In this document: positions 24,841 through 34,337 of the stretch, one piece after another | Position numbering within the stretch: the stretch's first letter is position 1 | How the letters are laid out: each line of letters starts with the position of its first letter | Assembly: GCA_041390905.1 (NCBI GenBank) | Contig: JAWKPA010000012.1 | Location: forward strand, 1,612,001-1,676,000 | Origin: JACKCD01 sp041390905 | GTDB taxonomy: Bacteria; Chloroflexota; Anaerolineae; Promineifilales; Promineifilaceae | Length of the DNA stretch: 64,000 nucleotides | Reading direction: 5' to 3' | Program-made: the position numbers and the translations under genes | The notes under the pieces: model-generated | Told to the model about the DNA's origin: nothing | Databases searched by the model: none | What the model saw: only the letters and a program-made list of their open reading frames with translations

Positions 24841-26101
24841 CCTTTCCCGTCAACCGCTGCAAATAAAGCTGGGAAGCCACGCCCACTACCGCCAGCAACC
24901 CGTTGAAGGTGAAGGCCAGCCCCCAGGCAACGGCAGTTTCTCCTGCCCCGTCCAAAATGCCCCCCGCCAGCACCGGCACAATCGCCCCAATGGTAAAACC
25001 CAGAAACGACTGCACCGCCTGGGTGGAGCCAACCTTGCCGGGAGGAGCAAGTTCGGTAACGGCCGTTGAGTAAATGGCCGAATCGGCAGCCGTCACAAAG
25101 CCGTAGAAGAAGCCGAGACCGATGAGCCAGGGGGTGGGAACGGCCGTTAACCACCCCACCACAAACGAACACAACCCACTCAGGGCAAAAACCAACGCCG
25201 CGCCCCGTCCCCGCCCCAAATAATCGGACAAATAGCCGCCGCTCAACACGCCAACGATCCCCATCATAAACATAAAGCCGGAATAGGTGGCGGCGGTGGC
25301 GGTGGCTTCGAGCGGAGAACGGCCGTTGTTCACCAGCGCCACCCCCAGCAGCAGCGGAAACCACAGCCGCGCCAAATACAGCTCCGCCGTATGCAGCGCA
25401 TACCCCAAAATCACTAGCATCACCGGTCTGTCGCGCAGCACCCCCAAATCCAACCTCCCCTTCTTCCCCAACTGATCACTGTTTACCAATAACTGTTCAC
25501 TGTTGTCACGCGCCAGCCACAGCAGCCACACCGCCAGCCCCACCCCCAGCAGCCCCACCAGCGACGTGGTCAGATAGGCCGACCGCCACCCCCCGGCGCG
25601 TTCCAGCATCAGCCCGGTGAATGAATAGGACAAGGTGGTTCCGGCATACCCGGCAGCGACAAACAAACCAACGGCCGTTCCCCGCTTTCCCAGCCGAAAC
25701 CGCTCCGACACCATCTGCACCCCCGGAATATACGCCGCCACCTGCCCCATCCCCATCAAAAAGCGCAGCGCACCTCCCACCACAAACCCCCGCGCCAGCA
25801 GCGGAAACAGCAAGTGGGCCACCGATACCACCACCGCCCCCGCCAGCAAAATCTTCTCCGGTGTCACCCTGTCCGTCAGCGGCAGCAGCACCAGCGACGA
25901 CAGCGCATAGCCAACCAGAAACAGCGAAAACAACACCGCCGCCTCCGTGTTTGTCAGAGCCCACTCCTCCTGAATAATTGGAACCGACACCGCATAGCTC
26001 GAAAACGGCAGCGAAATCAGCAGCAGCACCAGACTAACCCCCACCAGCCACACCAAATCCCCCCGCGCCATCCCCGCTCGTTTGTCCACCACCTGTTCCA
26101 T
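24836..26101 (-). CDS. MFS transporter
   Basis: A 421-residue major facilitator with twelve predicted membrane helices. The loop 2-3 signature appears as LPLTDRVTPEKILLAG in the first half and SDYLGRGRGAALVFALSG in the second. The family (drug, sugar or organic-acid transporter) cannot be fixed from sequence. The ATG at 26101 follows GAGGTGATGT with a seven-base spacer; a GTG three bases earlier is possible. Four copies of AACGGCCGTT lie inside the gene. Confidence 0.85.
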   Translation of the reverse strand: MEQVVDKRAGMARGDLVWLVGVSLVLLLISLPFSSYAVSVPIIQEEWALTNTEAAVLFSLFLVGYALSSLVLLPLTDRVTPEKILLAGAVVVSVAHLLFPLLARGFVVGGALRFLMGMGQVAAYIPGVQMVSERFRLGKRGTAVGLFVAAGYAGTTLSYSFTGLMLERAGGWRSAYLTTSLVGLLGVGLAVWLLWLARDNSEQLLVNSDQLGKKGRLDLGVLRDRPVMLVILGYALHTAELYLARLWFPLLLGVALVNNGRSPLEATATAATYSGFMFMMGIVGVLSGGYLSDYLGRGRGAALVFALSGLCSFVVGWLTAVPTPWLIGLGFFYGFVTAADSAIYSTAVTELAPPGKVGSTQAVQSFLGFTIGAIVPVLAGGILDGAGETAVAWGLAFTFNGLLAVVGVASQLYLQRLTGKA

Positions 26102-26114
26102 CACATCACCTCAC

Positions 26115-26241
26115 ATGAAAAGTTCAACTTCTTCAAGAAGTTGAACTTTTTACCCTAATGCTATCCCGCTTTGCCCAAACAACCAACGCAGGTAATCAGT
26201 AAGCAGTGACCTGCCGATTACTGATTACCGATTACTGTTTA
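26115..26241. repeat. Two different hairpin repeats in a divergent intergenic gap
   Basis: 26115-26151 is the GAAAAGTTCAACTTCTTC/GAAGTTGAACTTTTT hairpin. 26192-26241 is the GTAATCAGTAAGCAGTGAC / CGATTACTGATTACCG microrepeat hairpin. The same GTAATCGG family recurs at 27040-27115 and 45292-45350. They occupy most of the space between the divergent MFS and PIG-L genes. Confidence 0.7.
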
Positions 26242-26306
26242 CCCTTCCCGCAGGTGCGTTATAATCACCTTTAGCATTAACGATAAACGGAGGCAAGTCC
26301 ACTTAA

Positions 26307-27053
26307 ATGAATAAGCAATATGTACCGGAACGGGCGATGTTTATCTACGCCCATCCAGACGACATCGAATTTGGCTGTGCCGGAACGGCCGCAAAATGGG
26401 CCAAATATGGCTGCGAAGTCACCTATATTTTGCTCACCAGCGGCAACGTTGGTACCCACGATCCCGAAATGACCCGCGAACGACTGGCAGAAATTCGTGA
26501 AGCCGAGCAAACAGCCGCTGCCAACATCGCTGGCGTCAAAAACATGATCTTCCTGCGCTATAACGACGGGATGCTTGTGCCAGATATGGAACTGCGAAAG
26601 CGGCTCGTCAAGCTCATCCGCATTTACAAACCCAACGTCGTGGTCTGCGGCGACCCCAACGTCGTTTTTCGGGGCGACCGCATCAACCACCCCGACCACC
26701 GCGCTGCGGGCAAGGCTGCCATTGATGCCGTGTTCCCCTCGTCCGAAATGCGGCTGCTGCACCAGGAGTTTGAGGAAGAGGGGATTTTCCCGCACAAGGT
26801 CAACTATGTGTATGTGACCACGCACGAGAACCCCAACTACTACGAAGATATCAGCGAAACCATTGAAACCAAAATCGAAGCCCTGCGCCAGCACGCCCCC
26901 AGCCAGTTTTCCCCCGATTGGGACCCTGGTGACCGGGTGAAGGAGTGGGCGGCAGAAATTGGTAAGGAAGTGGGCTTCAAATATGCCGAACGGTTCCGCC
27001 GTATGGTGTTGGAAGCGGTGCAACCGAAGGATGAGGAAGAGGGTAATCAGTAA
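26307..27053 (+). CDS. PIG-L family (LmbE-like) deacetylase, copy 1
   Basis: A 248-residue zinc-dependent N-deacetylase. The zinc/catalytic motif AHPDDIEFGCAGT (H-P-D-D, about residues 15-27) and the second site NHPDHRAAG (about 131-139) are intact. Family members deacetylate N-acetylglucosamine-containing substrates, as in bacillithiol/mycothiol (BshB/MshB) or antibiotic synthesis. It is followed by a paralog after a 63-base gap made of GTAATCAG microrepeats. GGAGG lies 13 bases before the ATG. The substrate is not known, and no glycosyltransferase of thiol synthesis is adjacent. Confidence 0.88.
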   Translation: MNKQYVPERAMFIYAHPDDIEFGCAGTAAKWAKYGCEVTYILLTSGNVGTHDPEMTRERLAEIREAEQTAAANIAGVKNMIFLRYNDGMLVPDMELRKRLVKLIRIYKPNVVVCGDPNVVFRGDRINHPDHRAAGKAAIDAVFPSSEMRLLHQEFEEEGIFPHKVNYVYVTTHENPNYYEDISETIETKIEALRQHAPSQFSPDWDPGDRVKEWAAEIGKEVGFKYAERFRRMVLEAVQPKDEEEGNQ

Positions 27054-27116
27054 CCAGTAACCAGTAATCAGTCACACTGATTACCGATTACCGATTACCG
27101 ATTACTGTTTACCGAT

Positions 27117-27836
27117 ATGAGTAACAGTTATATTCCCGAACGGGCGATGTTTATTTACGCCCATCCTGATGATATTGAGTTTGGCGTGGCGGGAACGGCC
27201 GCTTTGTGGGCCAAACACGGCTGCGAAATCACCTACGTCATCGTCACCGATGGCAACATCGGCTCGCATGACAAATCGCTGACCGGTGAACAATTGGCCG
27301 CCATTCGCCATGCCGAACAGCGTGCCGCCGCCGAGGTTGTGGGCGTGCAGCGCGTGCTGTTTTTGGGCTATCACGATGGGTTGACCGAGCCGTCGCTGGC
27401 GATGCGGAAGCATTTTGTGAAGCTGATTCGCCAGTACAAACCCAATGTGGTGGTTTCTGGCGACCCCCGCCCCCTGTTTTATGACGACAGCTATATCAAC
27501 CACCCCGACCACCGCGCCGTTGCCACGGCCGTGGTTGATGCCGTCTTCCCCGCCAGCGAAATGCGGCTGCTGTATCAGGAATTTGAAGCGGAAGGCATTT
27601 TCGCCCACAAAATCAACTACCTCTATATCTCTTTTGGCTCCGAGGCCAACCTGTTTGTTGACATCAGCGACGTGATTGACCTGAAAATTGAGGCATTAAA
27701 AAAGCACGCCCCCAGCCAGTTCCCCGAATGGGATCCAACTGAGATGGTGAAGCAATGGTCGGGCGAAGCAGGCAAGCGGATTGGTGTCAAATATGCCGAG
27801 TCGTTCCGCCGGTTTGTGTTGCACGAGGTTGAATGA
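27117..27836 (+). CDS. PIG-L family (LmbE-like) deacetylase, copy 2
   Basis: A 239-residue paralog of the preceding gene. It keeps the opening YIPERAMFIYAHPDDIEFG with the H-P-D-D zinc motif and the second site NHPDHRAVA. The two share nearly the same opening block and the stretch KIEAL(K/R)(K/Q)HAPSQF, so they arose by tandem duplication with divergence in the middle. Substrate-lid segments differ, which suggests related but different substrates. No clear ribosome site is seen; translation may depend on the upstream gene. Confidence 0.88.
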   Translation: MSNSYIPERAMFIYAHPDDIEFGVAGTAALWAKHGCEITYVIVTDGNIGSHDKSLTGEQLAAIRHAEQRAAAEVVGVQRVLFLGYHDGLTEPSLAMRKHFVKLIRQYKPNVVVSGDPRPLFYDDSYINHPDHRAVATAVVDAVFPASEMRLLYQEFEAEGIFAHKINYLYISFGSEANLFVDISDVIDLKIEALKKHAPSQFPEWDPTEMVKQWSGEAGKRIGVKYAESFRRFVLHEVE

Positions 27837-27844
27837 TGGCCGCA

Positions 27845-27876
27845 CCGTAGAGACGCAAGATTTTGCGTCTCTACGG
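27845..27876. terminator. Bidirectional hairpin between convergent genes
   Basis: CCGTAGAGACGCAA and TTGCGTCTCTACGG are perfect complements around a four-base centre. It lies between the PIG-L gene (plus) and the beta-helix gene (minus), the expected position for a shared terminator. This sequence type is a common dispersed repeat in bacteria. Confidence 0.65.
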
Positions 27877-27893
27877 CAATAACCATCTATTTA

Positions 27894-30218
27894 TTATGGC
27901 CTTGCCACTACCACGTCCCCCATTTGCAGTGTAAAGGCGTCCAAACGGCCGTTAAATCCCGCCACCCCCCCCTGCCAAAACAGCGTGGGGTTCCATTCAC
28001 ACGCCGTGGTTTCCCCTGCCGCTTGCAAGCGGCAAACAAACACATCATGGTTGCTGGCAAAGAGATTGGGCAGTGCCACGTCATTCTTGGTAGACAGATA
28101 GAGTGACTGGCTAAATGGGTCTAGCCACGCTCCCCACACGTCAGTACCAGCCAGCCCCACGTCGGAGCCGTCAAAGTAGGGTTCAAAACGGCCGTTTGTC
28201 ACCTCACCCAGCGATTCCGGTACAAACAGCAGCAAATCTTCATCCCTGCCGCGCACCCCGTCCACGCTGACATCGCCGGCGGTGCTGAGGAGTAAACGGC
28301 CGTTTGGCAGCAGTACCACCCCGTCCACATCCTCATCACTGCCCGACAGCCCCACGTCGGAGCCATCAAAATACCAGGCAAACGACCCGCTTGTGTTCTC
28401 GCCCAGCGTCAGCGGCATAAAGGCGATCAGGTCAGAATCATCCACCCGACCCAGCCCCGGCACCGTGGTCGCCCTGTCCAGACTGAGCAGCAGGTTGCCG
28501 CCGGGTAGCAGCGCCAGCCCATCCACATCCCCATTTAGCCCCACATCGGAGCCATCAAAAAAGAGCGACCACTGCCCCGTTGTTATATCAAACGCCAGCA
28601 CATCTTCATCCGCATACGCCACGTCGCCAACCTGCCCGCCATCGCTGCTGCTTATCAGTAACCGCGTGCCGTGGGGATCGGCCGTGGGTTCGGCCGTTGC
28701 TGTTGGTTCAACCGTTGCCGTTGGCGGCACGGCTGTGGCGGTGGGCGTTGGCGTTTCACCCGTTGGCGTTTCGGTAATCGGTAGGTCGCCATCCGAGCTG
28801 CTGTATTCATAAATGCCCAGCGACGGGTGGGTGGAGCGTGGCTGTCCCCAAAAATCGGTGCTAATCATGGTCAGCGGCAGCCCCGCGCCGATGCTGCGGT
28901 CGCCCAGCCGCAGTTGGTAGCCGACGGCCGGCCCATTCAGCCGGGGGTCGGCAAAGCTGGGCAGGGCGGAGAAGCTGTTGGGTTCATCGGCCACGCCGGG
29001 AATGCGATCCGGCCAGTTGTTGTGGCTAATTGTCCAGCCGTCGGGGTTGCCCAGGTCAAACAGATGGCCGTTTTGCCCCATAAAGACAATATTGTTGTGT
29101 AGTCGGTTGTCACGCGGCTGGTCAAAACCACCCGCGATGTCGTCAAACCAGAGCGGCGCATCGTGCGTGCCTTGAATGACGTTGTAGGCCACAATGACGC
29201 CCTGATAGCTGTTGTCGCGGCTGCCGTTGCTGCTGGCTTGCCAAAAGCTAATCCCGCGCCCGGTGCCGGTAATCAAATTGTTGGCAATCAGCACCTCGCG
29301 TACCGCCGTGTCTGTGGGCGAAGAATATTTCTCGTTTGCCATGTGGATGCCGTGCGCCGGATACCCCTTGTCGCGCCGGTTGTAGGCGTCGGTGGTGGTG
29401 TAGATGTGGTTGCCCTGCACTACTACCCGCCGGGCGTTGTCCACATAGAGGTTGACACTGTAATTATCGTGTAGTTCGTTGCCCTCGATGATGACATCCT
29501 CGGCAAAAATGGCGATGATGCCCTCGCCCCAGTTGTCGTGAATGTGGTTGTTGCGAATGGTGATGCGGCGCGAGGGAGAGCCGTCGGCCATTTTGTAGGT
29601 GGAAAAGCCTGCTTTCCAGCCGCCCCCGGCGTTAAACGCCTCATTTTCGTTTTCCAGCGACGCTCGCCATACTTCATTATCTTCAAACACAAGGTCGCTG
29701 CCGCCGCCGCCCAGCCCTCGCTGCACGGTCTCATGCACCCGGTTGCCACGCACCGTCACGTGGTCGGATTCATAGACGCTTAGCCCCCGTGCTTTGGAGT
29801 TGCGAACTTCAAACCCTTCAAAGATGACGTAGCTGGATTGGCTGATCTTGATGATGCTTTCAGCATCGCCAATATTGGCTCCACCGCCGTCAAAAACGGC
29901 CGTTTCTCCCGGATACGGCTGGATGACAATTGGCTCACTGGCCGTACCCTGGGCGCGGATTTCTTCCTTGGCCGCCTCATAGATGCCGCCGCGAACAAAA
30001 ATGGTGGTGCCGGGAACGGCCGTTTCCGCCGCCCTGCTGAGTGAACGAAACGGCCGTTGTTCCGTGCCATCGCCGCCGCTGTCGCTGCCGTTGGTTGCCA
30101 CATAAACGGCCGGCTCGCTGCCGCGAACCTCCCGCCCCCACCAACTGCCCCACAGCACCCCCACCGTGATCAACCCTATCCATGCGGCTCCCATGATCTT
30201 TTTTTTGCCAATACGCAT
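27894..30218 (-). CDS. Secreted right-handed beta-helix protein with Thr/Pro linker and three C-terminal repeats
   Basis: A 774-residue surface or secreted protein. The N-terminal membrane/signal segment (about 8-34) precedes a right-handed parallel beta-helix (about 37-470). The helix opens with YVATNGSDSGGDGTEQRPF and continues with repeated IRNNHIHDN, IEGNELHDN and VQGNHIYTT coils, as in polysaccharide lyase/DUF1565 proteins. A Thr/Pro-rich linker (about 480-525) leads to three copies of a roughly 65-residue unit marked by FDGSDVGL (about 565, 630 and 700), each with an LLPxGxLLLS strand. The C-terminal units look like a partial beta-propeller of unknown ligand. The likely role is binding or cleaving extracellular polysaccharide. 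GAAGG precedes the ATG. Confidence 0.75.
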   Translation of the reverse strand: MRIGKKKIMGAAWIGLITVGVLWGSWWGREVRGSEPAVYVATNGSDSGGDGTEQRPFRSLSRAAETAVPGTTIFVRGGIYEAAKEEIRAQGTASEPIVIQPYPGETAVFDGGGANIGDAESIIKISQSSYVIFEGFEVRNSKARGLSVYESDHVTVRGNRVHETVQRGLGGGGSDLVFEDNEVWRASLENENEAFNAGGGWKAGFSTYKMADGSPSRRITIRNNHIHDNWGEGIIAIFAEDVIIEGNELHDNYSVNLYVDNARRVVVQGNHIYTTTDAYNRRDKGYPAHGIHMANEKYSSPTDTAVREVLIANNLITGTGRGISFWQASSNGSRDNSYQGVIVAYNVIQGTHDAPLWFDDIAGGFDQPRDNRLHNNIVFMGQNGHLFDLGNPDGWTISHNNWPDRIPGVADEPNSFSALPSFADPRLNGPAVGYQLRLGDRSIGAGLPLTMISTDFWGQPRSTHPSLGIYEYSSSDGDLPITETPTGETPTPTATAVPPTATVEPTATAEPTADPHGTRLLISSSDGGQVGDVAYADEDVLAFDITTGQWSLFFDGSDVGLNGDVDGLALLPGGNLLLSLDRATTVPGLGRVDDSDLIAFMPLTLGENTSGSFAWYFDGSDVGLSGSDEDVDGVVLLPNGRLLLSTAGDVSVDGVRGRDEDLLLFVPESLGEVTNGRFEPYFDGSDVGLAGTDVWGAWLDPFSQSLYLSTKNDVALPNLFASNHDVFVCRLQAAGETTACEWNPTLFWQGGVAGFNGRLDAFTLQMGDVVVARP

Positions 30219-30408
30219 GTTACCAATACCTTCTTTTGTTGTTTATCAGGATTTCGGGGTGGATGAAATCATCCGCGCCCGGTGTTTAGGGCAGTATGGG
30301 GAAAACGGCCGTTTTTCCCAATAGCCACCCTGTCCCAGAGTAGGAAACCGCTGCCATGACTCCAATACCGTTTTGCCACAAAATTCACGCCCCCTTTACG
30401 CAGGCAAC

Positions 30409-30446
30409 AAAAAACCTCCGAGGTCTCAAAGACCTCGGAGGTTTTT
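30409..30446. terminator. Bidirectional intrinsic terminator
   Basis: AAAAACCTCCGAGGTC and GACCTCGGAGGTTTTT form a perfect stem with T tracts at both 3' ends. It follows the ThrE gene (minus), whose stop is at 30484. A smaller hairpin (GGAGGGCGTAT / AATACGCTCC) is directly beside it at 30451-30473. The rest of 30219-30483 holds one AACGGCCGTT copy and nothing else recognisable. Confidence 0.75.
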
Positions 30447-30483
30447 GTTGGGAGGGCGTATGCAATACGCTCCTACTATCTGT

Positions 30484-31776
30484 TTACAGCACCGGCCGCC
30501 GCCGTTCAAACAGCAGCGTGGGCAGCACCGTGCCAATGGCAAGTGCCCCCAGCACCAGCCCCGTTTTCACCGCATTCAGCCCCGCCTCCAGCAAAAACGG
30601 GTCGCTGCCGCCCGCGCCCACAATCCCGGCAGCGTGCAGCACCCCCAGCATGGTGCCAAAGGCAAAGGTGCCGGGGATCATGGGGATGATGCCGGGGACG
30701 GTGAAGAGAATGCGGGGGGTGTGGAGCCGTTTTGCCAGCAGCAGACCGAGAAAACCAACGGCCGTTCCGCCCACAAACGACGCCACTTCCACCGTGCTCA
30801 AGCTGCCCCAGCCTAAACCGAGCAGCCCGTAGCGCACCCCATGCCCCACCGCCCCGCACAAAACCGCCCCCCACAGTGCCCGGCGCGGCACGTTAAACAG
30901 CACGCCAAACCCCAGTGCGGCCACGCCCGCCCACAGCGCGTCCTCGGCCAGGGTGGGCGGCGTGGCAAAGGTCGGCCACAGCGACTGGATGCCGGTGACG
31001 GCCAGGGCCAGCGACAGCCCTACGGCGATGCCCAGGGAAATCATGCCGCCGTGGACACCCCGCGCCAGCCCGGTGAGGTCGTGGGACGACAGCAGATCGT
31101 GGAAGGCGTTGACCAGCGGCACGCCGGGAACAAGCAGCAACACGCTGGCAACCAGGGCGATTTGCGGCTGGCTGCCCCATTGGAACACGGTTGCCAGGCT
31201 GGCAAGCAGCCCGGCAACAAAGGCGGTGATGACGACCTGGGGGACGAAGTTGAAGTTGCGCTGGCGCAGCCACAGCCGCACGGCCATGCCGCTGCTGGCG
31301 GCCAGCCAGGTGGCGGCAAAGCCGGGCCAGTCGCCACCAAAGAGCTTGCTAAAGGCGGCGCAGGCGAGGCCGACGAGCAGCACGAGCAGCCAGCGGGGAT
31401 AGTTTAACGGCCGTTTATCCACCGCCTCCAGCCGCGCCCGCACCGCAAACCGGTCTAGCTCCCCCGCGCTGACCTGGTAGCTCAGATCGCTTATCGCCGC
31501 CACCACCGCCATGTCTACCCCGCCAAAGCGCACGACGCGCCGCGCCTTGGTGCGGAACTCCTCATGGCTGGTGGTGGTAATCACCACGGCATCGGGCGAA
31601 ATCAGCACGTCGAGCCAGTCGCACCCCAGCCCCGTGCCAAGATGATGCACGGTTTCCTCGGTGCGCGAGGCGTTGGCCCCGTGCTGCAGCAGCAGTTGCC
31701 CCGTCCACAGGGCCAAATCTACAATGTCGCGCAGGGCTTCGGGGGAGAATTGTTGTTTAAGGGGTGTTTCGGTCAT
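30484..31776 (-). CDS. ThrE-family threonine/serine exporter
   Basis: A 430-residue membrane protein with the fused ThrE architecture. An N-terminal DUF1212-type domain (about 15-260) includes the hydrophilic LLQHGANASRTEETVHHLG motif and four to five helices. A C-terminal ThrE_2 half (about 275-425) has five helices. The motif order matches Corynebacterium-type ThrE rather than the split YjjP/YjjB pair. It exports small amino acids with the proton gradient. The substrate is inferred from family only. Confidence 0.83.
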   Translation of the reverse strand: MTETPLKQQFSPEALRDIVDLALWTGQLLLQHGANASRTEETVHHLGTGLGCDWLDVLISPDAVVITTTSHEEFRTKARRVVRFGGVDMAVVAAISDLSYQVSAGELDRFAVRARLEAVDKRPLNYPRWLLVLLVGLACAAFSKLFGGDWPGFAATWLAASSGMAVRLWLRQRNFNFVPQVVITAFVAGLLASLATVFQWGSQPQIALVASVLLLVPGVPLVNAFHDLLSSHDLTGLARGVHGGMISLGIAVGLSLALAVTGIQSLWPTFATPPTLAEDALWAGVAALGFGVLFNVPRRALWGAVLCGAVGHGVRYGLLGLGWGSLSTVEVASFVGGTAVGFLGLLLAKRLHTPRILFTVPGIIPMIPGTFAFGTMLGVLHAAGIVGAGGSDPFLLEAGLNAVKTGLVLGALAIGTVLPTLLFERRRPVL

Positions 31777-31850
31777 GGTGGGATGTAGCGTGTGGGGAGT
31801 GGGGAGCAGGGTGTGGGGTGAATGATGTGCTGCGCCCTACGCCCTACGCC

Positions 31851-34085
31851 CTACATCTGCTCTTGGTACTGCGCCATCATCCGCGCCAACGGCCGTAAAC
31901 CGAGCCACCATTGATTTAACGGCCGTTCTACCCCCGGTTCCGTCAAAGCAGGGATGTCGGCCACGTTGGTCGCTGCCAGTTGCCCTCTTTGCAGCCCCAC
32001 CACCAGTGCCGGTGCGTCCTCCACGCCATACGGCTGGTCAAAAAGCTGCATCGCTCGCGTTGCCAGCCGCGTTGCCTGAATCCGATCATAGGGGGATGGG
32101 TTGCCGCCCTGCTGCACATGCCCCAGAATCGCCTGGCGCACGTCAAACAAATCCCCACCCTCTCGTTCCAAAACGGCGCACATAAAGGGGGTGGTGTAAA
32201 ACGGGTCAACCCGTTCGCTGCGAATTAGCAGCCCCAGCCGCTTGCCATGTTTGAACCCTTCGCGCAAATTGGTCACATCCAGTTCCAAATCGGCCAGTGA
32301 CACCCCTTCCTCTGGCAAATAAACCCGCTCTGCGCCGGTGGCAATGCCGCTCATCAGCGCCAAGTAGCCGCAGTCGTGACCCATCACCTCCACCACAAAG
32401 CAGCGCTGGCTGGCAACGGCCGATTGTTTGATTTTGTCCACATCTTCCACAATGCTGTTCAAGGCCGTGTCGGCCCCAATGCTATACTCCGTTCCCGGCA
32501 AATTGTTGTTGATGGTGGCAGGCAGGCAGATGATGGGAATATTAAAGGCAGGATAGGTGTCCCGTTCTTTAAACAGCCAGTGCGCCCCATGATAGGCCGT
32601 CCAGCCGCCAATAAGCAGCAGCCCGTCAATCTTGTGTGCTGCCAACTGCGTCGCAATTTTAGGCAAATCCTGTGGTTTGGGGCAGTAGCGGTTGGTACCC
32701 AGTTCCGCACCGCCGCGACCCATCCAGTTGGTCACGCTCATCCACGCCATTTCGCTGATGTTGCCTTCGATGAGGCCGCGAAAGCCATTGTGTACCGCCA
32801 GCACCGTGTGGCCTTTGTCCAGCCCCAGCCGCACCGCCACGCGAACGGCCGTATTCATCCCCGGTGCCGGCCCCCCACTGTGCATAATCGCCAGCCGCAA
32901 CTGCCGCTGTTCTGGCTGCTGTTCGCGGGGGTGGGCGCGGGTCAGCGTGCGGAAAGTACGGTACGTTTCGGCAAAGCTGCCGCCACGCAGTGCCATCGCT
33001 GCTTCATAATCCTGCGCCTTAATGAGATCCGCCACCTGATGGGTTTGTGCCACGCACGCCATCAGCGGGGCGCGGGTGATGGTATGGTCCTGAATGCCGA
33101 TCAGCTGTGGTTCGCTGTCAACCGTCGCCGCCAAGATTTCTTTCACTGCCGCCTGCGCCACCATCGTACTCATGTACCGCTCAAAGGCACTGGGCGAGCC
33201 GCCGCGCTGTACATGCCCCAAAATGGTGACGCGGGTGTCTTCTTTAATACGCTCCTCAATCACTTTTTTGACATAACCGCTGGTAATGGCCTTCCCGTGC
33301 CGATCTTGTGCCCCTTCGGCAACGATGACGATGCTGTTGCGCCGCCCAATCAGCCGCCCGGCACGCAGGGTGTCGCACATTTTTTGCTCCCAGTCGTCAA
33401 CTTCCGGCGGTGATTCGGGAATCAGCACCCAGTTGGCTCCGGCAGCGACGGCGCTCATCAGCGCCAGGTAGCCGCAGTGCCGCCCCATGACTTCGATGAC
33501 AAAGGTGCGCTGGTGGCTGGCGGCGGTGGCGTTAATGGCGTCCACGGCTTCGATGATGCGGTGCAGGGCGGTGTCGGCACCGATAGTCATGTCGGTGCCA
33601 AACATATCGTTGTCAATGGAGCCGACCAGCCCGACCAGGTGCAGAACGGGGTGGGCGTTGGCCTGCACCCGGCTAATTTGACCCTGGGCAACCAGCTCGG
33701 CCAGCAGCCCCGGCCACTCCTGCCGGAAAATGTTGGCACCGGTCAAGCTGCCGTCGCCGCCGATGACGACGAGCCGGTCTATGTCGTGGGTGATGAGGTT
33801 GCGGGCGGCTTGCAAACGGCCGTTTCGCTCCCGAAACTCATCACACCGCGCCGAGCCAATATCCGTGCCGCCCTGCTGTAAAATGCCTCCCACCGATGAC
33901 CATGTCATGGGTTTGATCAGCCCCTCTCCCGTCACCATGCCCTTGTACCCTTCGTAAATGGCAAAAACCCGTGCCCCCATGTTGAGAGCCGTGCGCACCA
34001 CAGCCCGCACGGCCGGGTTCATCCCCGGCGAATCACCCCCGCTCGTTAGCACGCCAATGCTAATTGGTTGATTATCTGTTGACAT
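31851..34085 (-). CDS. Fused two-domain 6-phosphofructokinase, eukaryote-like layout
   Basis: A 744-residue protein made of two PFK domains. The N half (about 1-360) has an intact active site: TSGGDSPGMN, VVIGGDGSLTGA, GSIDNDMFGTDMTIGADTA and EVMGRHCGYLAL. The C half (about 395-744) keeps the fold but loses key residues: HSGGPAPGMN, LLIGGWTAYHGA in place of GGDGS, and ATINNNLPGTEYSIGADTA, where the catalytic Asp of T/SIDND is Asn. Eukaryotic PFKs have the same division, with an active N half and an allosteric C half. Ordinary bacterial PFK is about 320 residues and forms tetramers. GGAGGAACACA precedes the ATG. The phosphate donor (Gly after GGDG suggests ATP) is probable only. Confidence 0.92.
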   Translation of the reverse strand: MSTDNQPISIGVLTSGGDSPGMNPAVRAVVRTALNMGARVFAIYEGYKGMVTGEGLIKPMTWSSVGGILQQGGTDIGSARCDEFRERNGRLQAARNLITHDIDRLVVIGGDGSLTGANIFRQEWPGLLAELVAQGQISRVQANAHPVLHLVGLVGSIDNDMFGTDMTIGADTALHRIIEAVDAINATAASHQRTFVIEVMGRHCGYLALMSAVAAGANWVLIPESPPEVDDWEQKMCDTLRAGRLIGRRNSIVIVAEGAQDRHGKAITSGYVKKVIEERIKEDTRVTILGHVQRGGSPSAFERYMSTMVAQAAVKEILAATVDSEPQLIGIQDHTITRAPLMACVAQTHQVADLIKAQDYEAAMALRGGSFAETYRTFRTLTRAHPREQQPEQRQLRLAIMHSGGPAPGMNTAVRVAVRLGLDKGHTVLAVHNGFRGLIEGNISEMAWMSVTNWMGRGGAELGTNRYCPKPQDLPKIATQLAAHKIDGLLLIGGWTAYHGAHWLFKERDTYPAFNIPIICLPATINNNLPGTEYSIGADTALNSIVEDVDKIKQSAVASQRCFVVEVMGHDCGYLALMSGIATGAERVYLPEEGVSLADLELDVTNLREGFKHGKRLGLLIRSERVDPFYTTPFMCAVLEREGGDLFDVRQAILGHVQQGGNPSPYDRIQATRLATRAMQLFDQPYGVEDAPALVVGLQRGQLAATNVADIPALTEPGVERPLNQWWLGLRPLARMMAQYQEQM

Positions 34086-34337
34086 TGTGTTCCTCCAATG
34101 GCAACGGACGGAAACTTTGTGCCGTCTGTCGTCTGTTGTCCTTCATCCATATGTTAAGCATACCCAACGCCGCCAAATCTTCAACTGACAAATGACATGA
34201 TTGTTTGCTGGACGGGATGGGGAATTGTGGGTATTGTGGGGGAAATGCAGGGGAGCGGGGGGCAGGGGAGCAGGGGAGAATTCTCTTCTGCTCCCCCGCT
34301 ACCCTGCTCCTCTGCCTACAAACAAGGAGAAATAACA

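Noticed and set aside
26277..27023. 248-codon frame opposite the first PIG-L gene
   Set aside because: Exact mirror of a conserved enzyme; no ribosome site and no recognisable motif.
32376..33413. 345-codon frame opposite the phosphofructokinase gene
   Set aside because: It is fully antisense to a gene with clear catalytic motifs; long shadow frames are common in GC-rich sequence.
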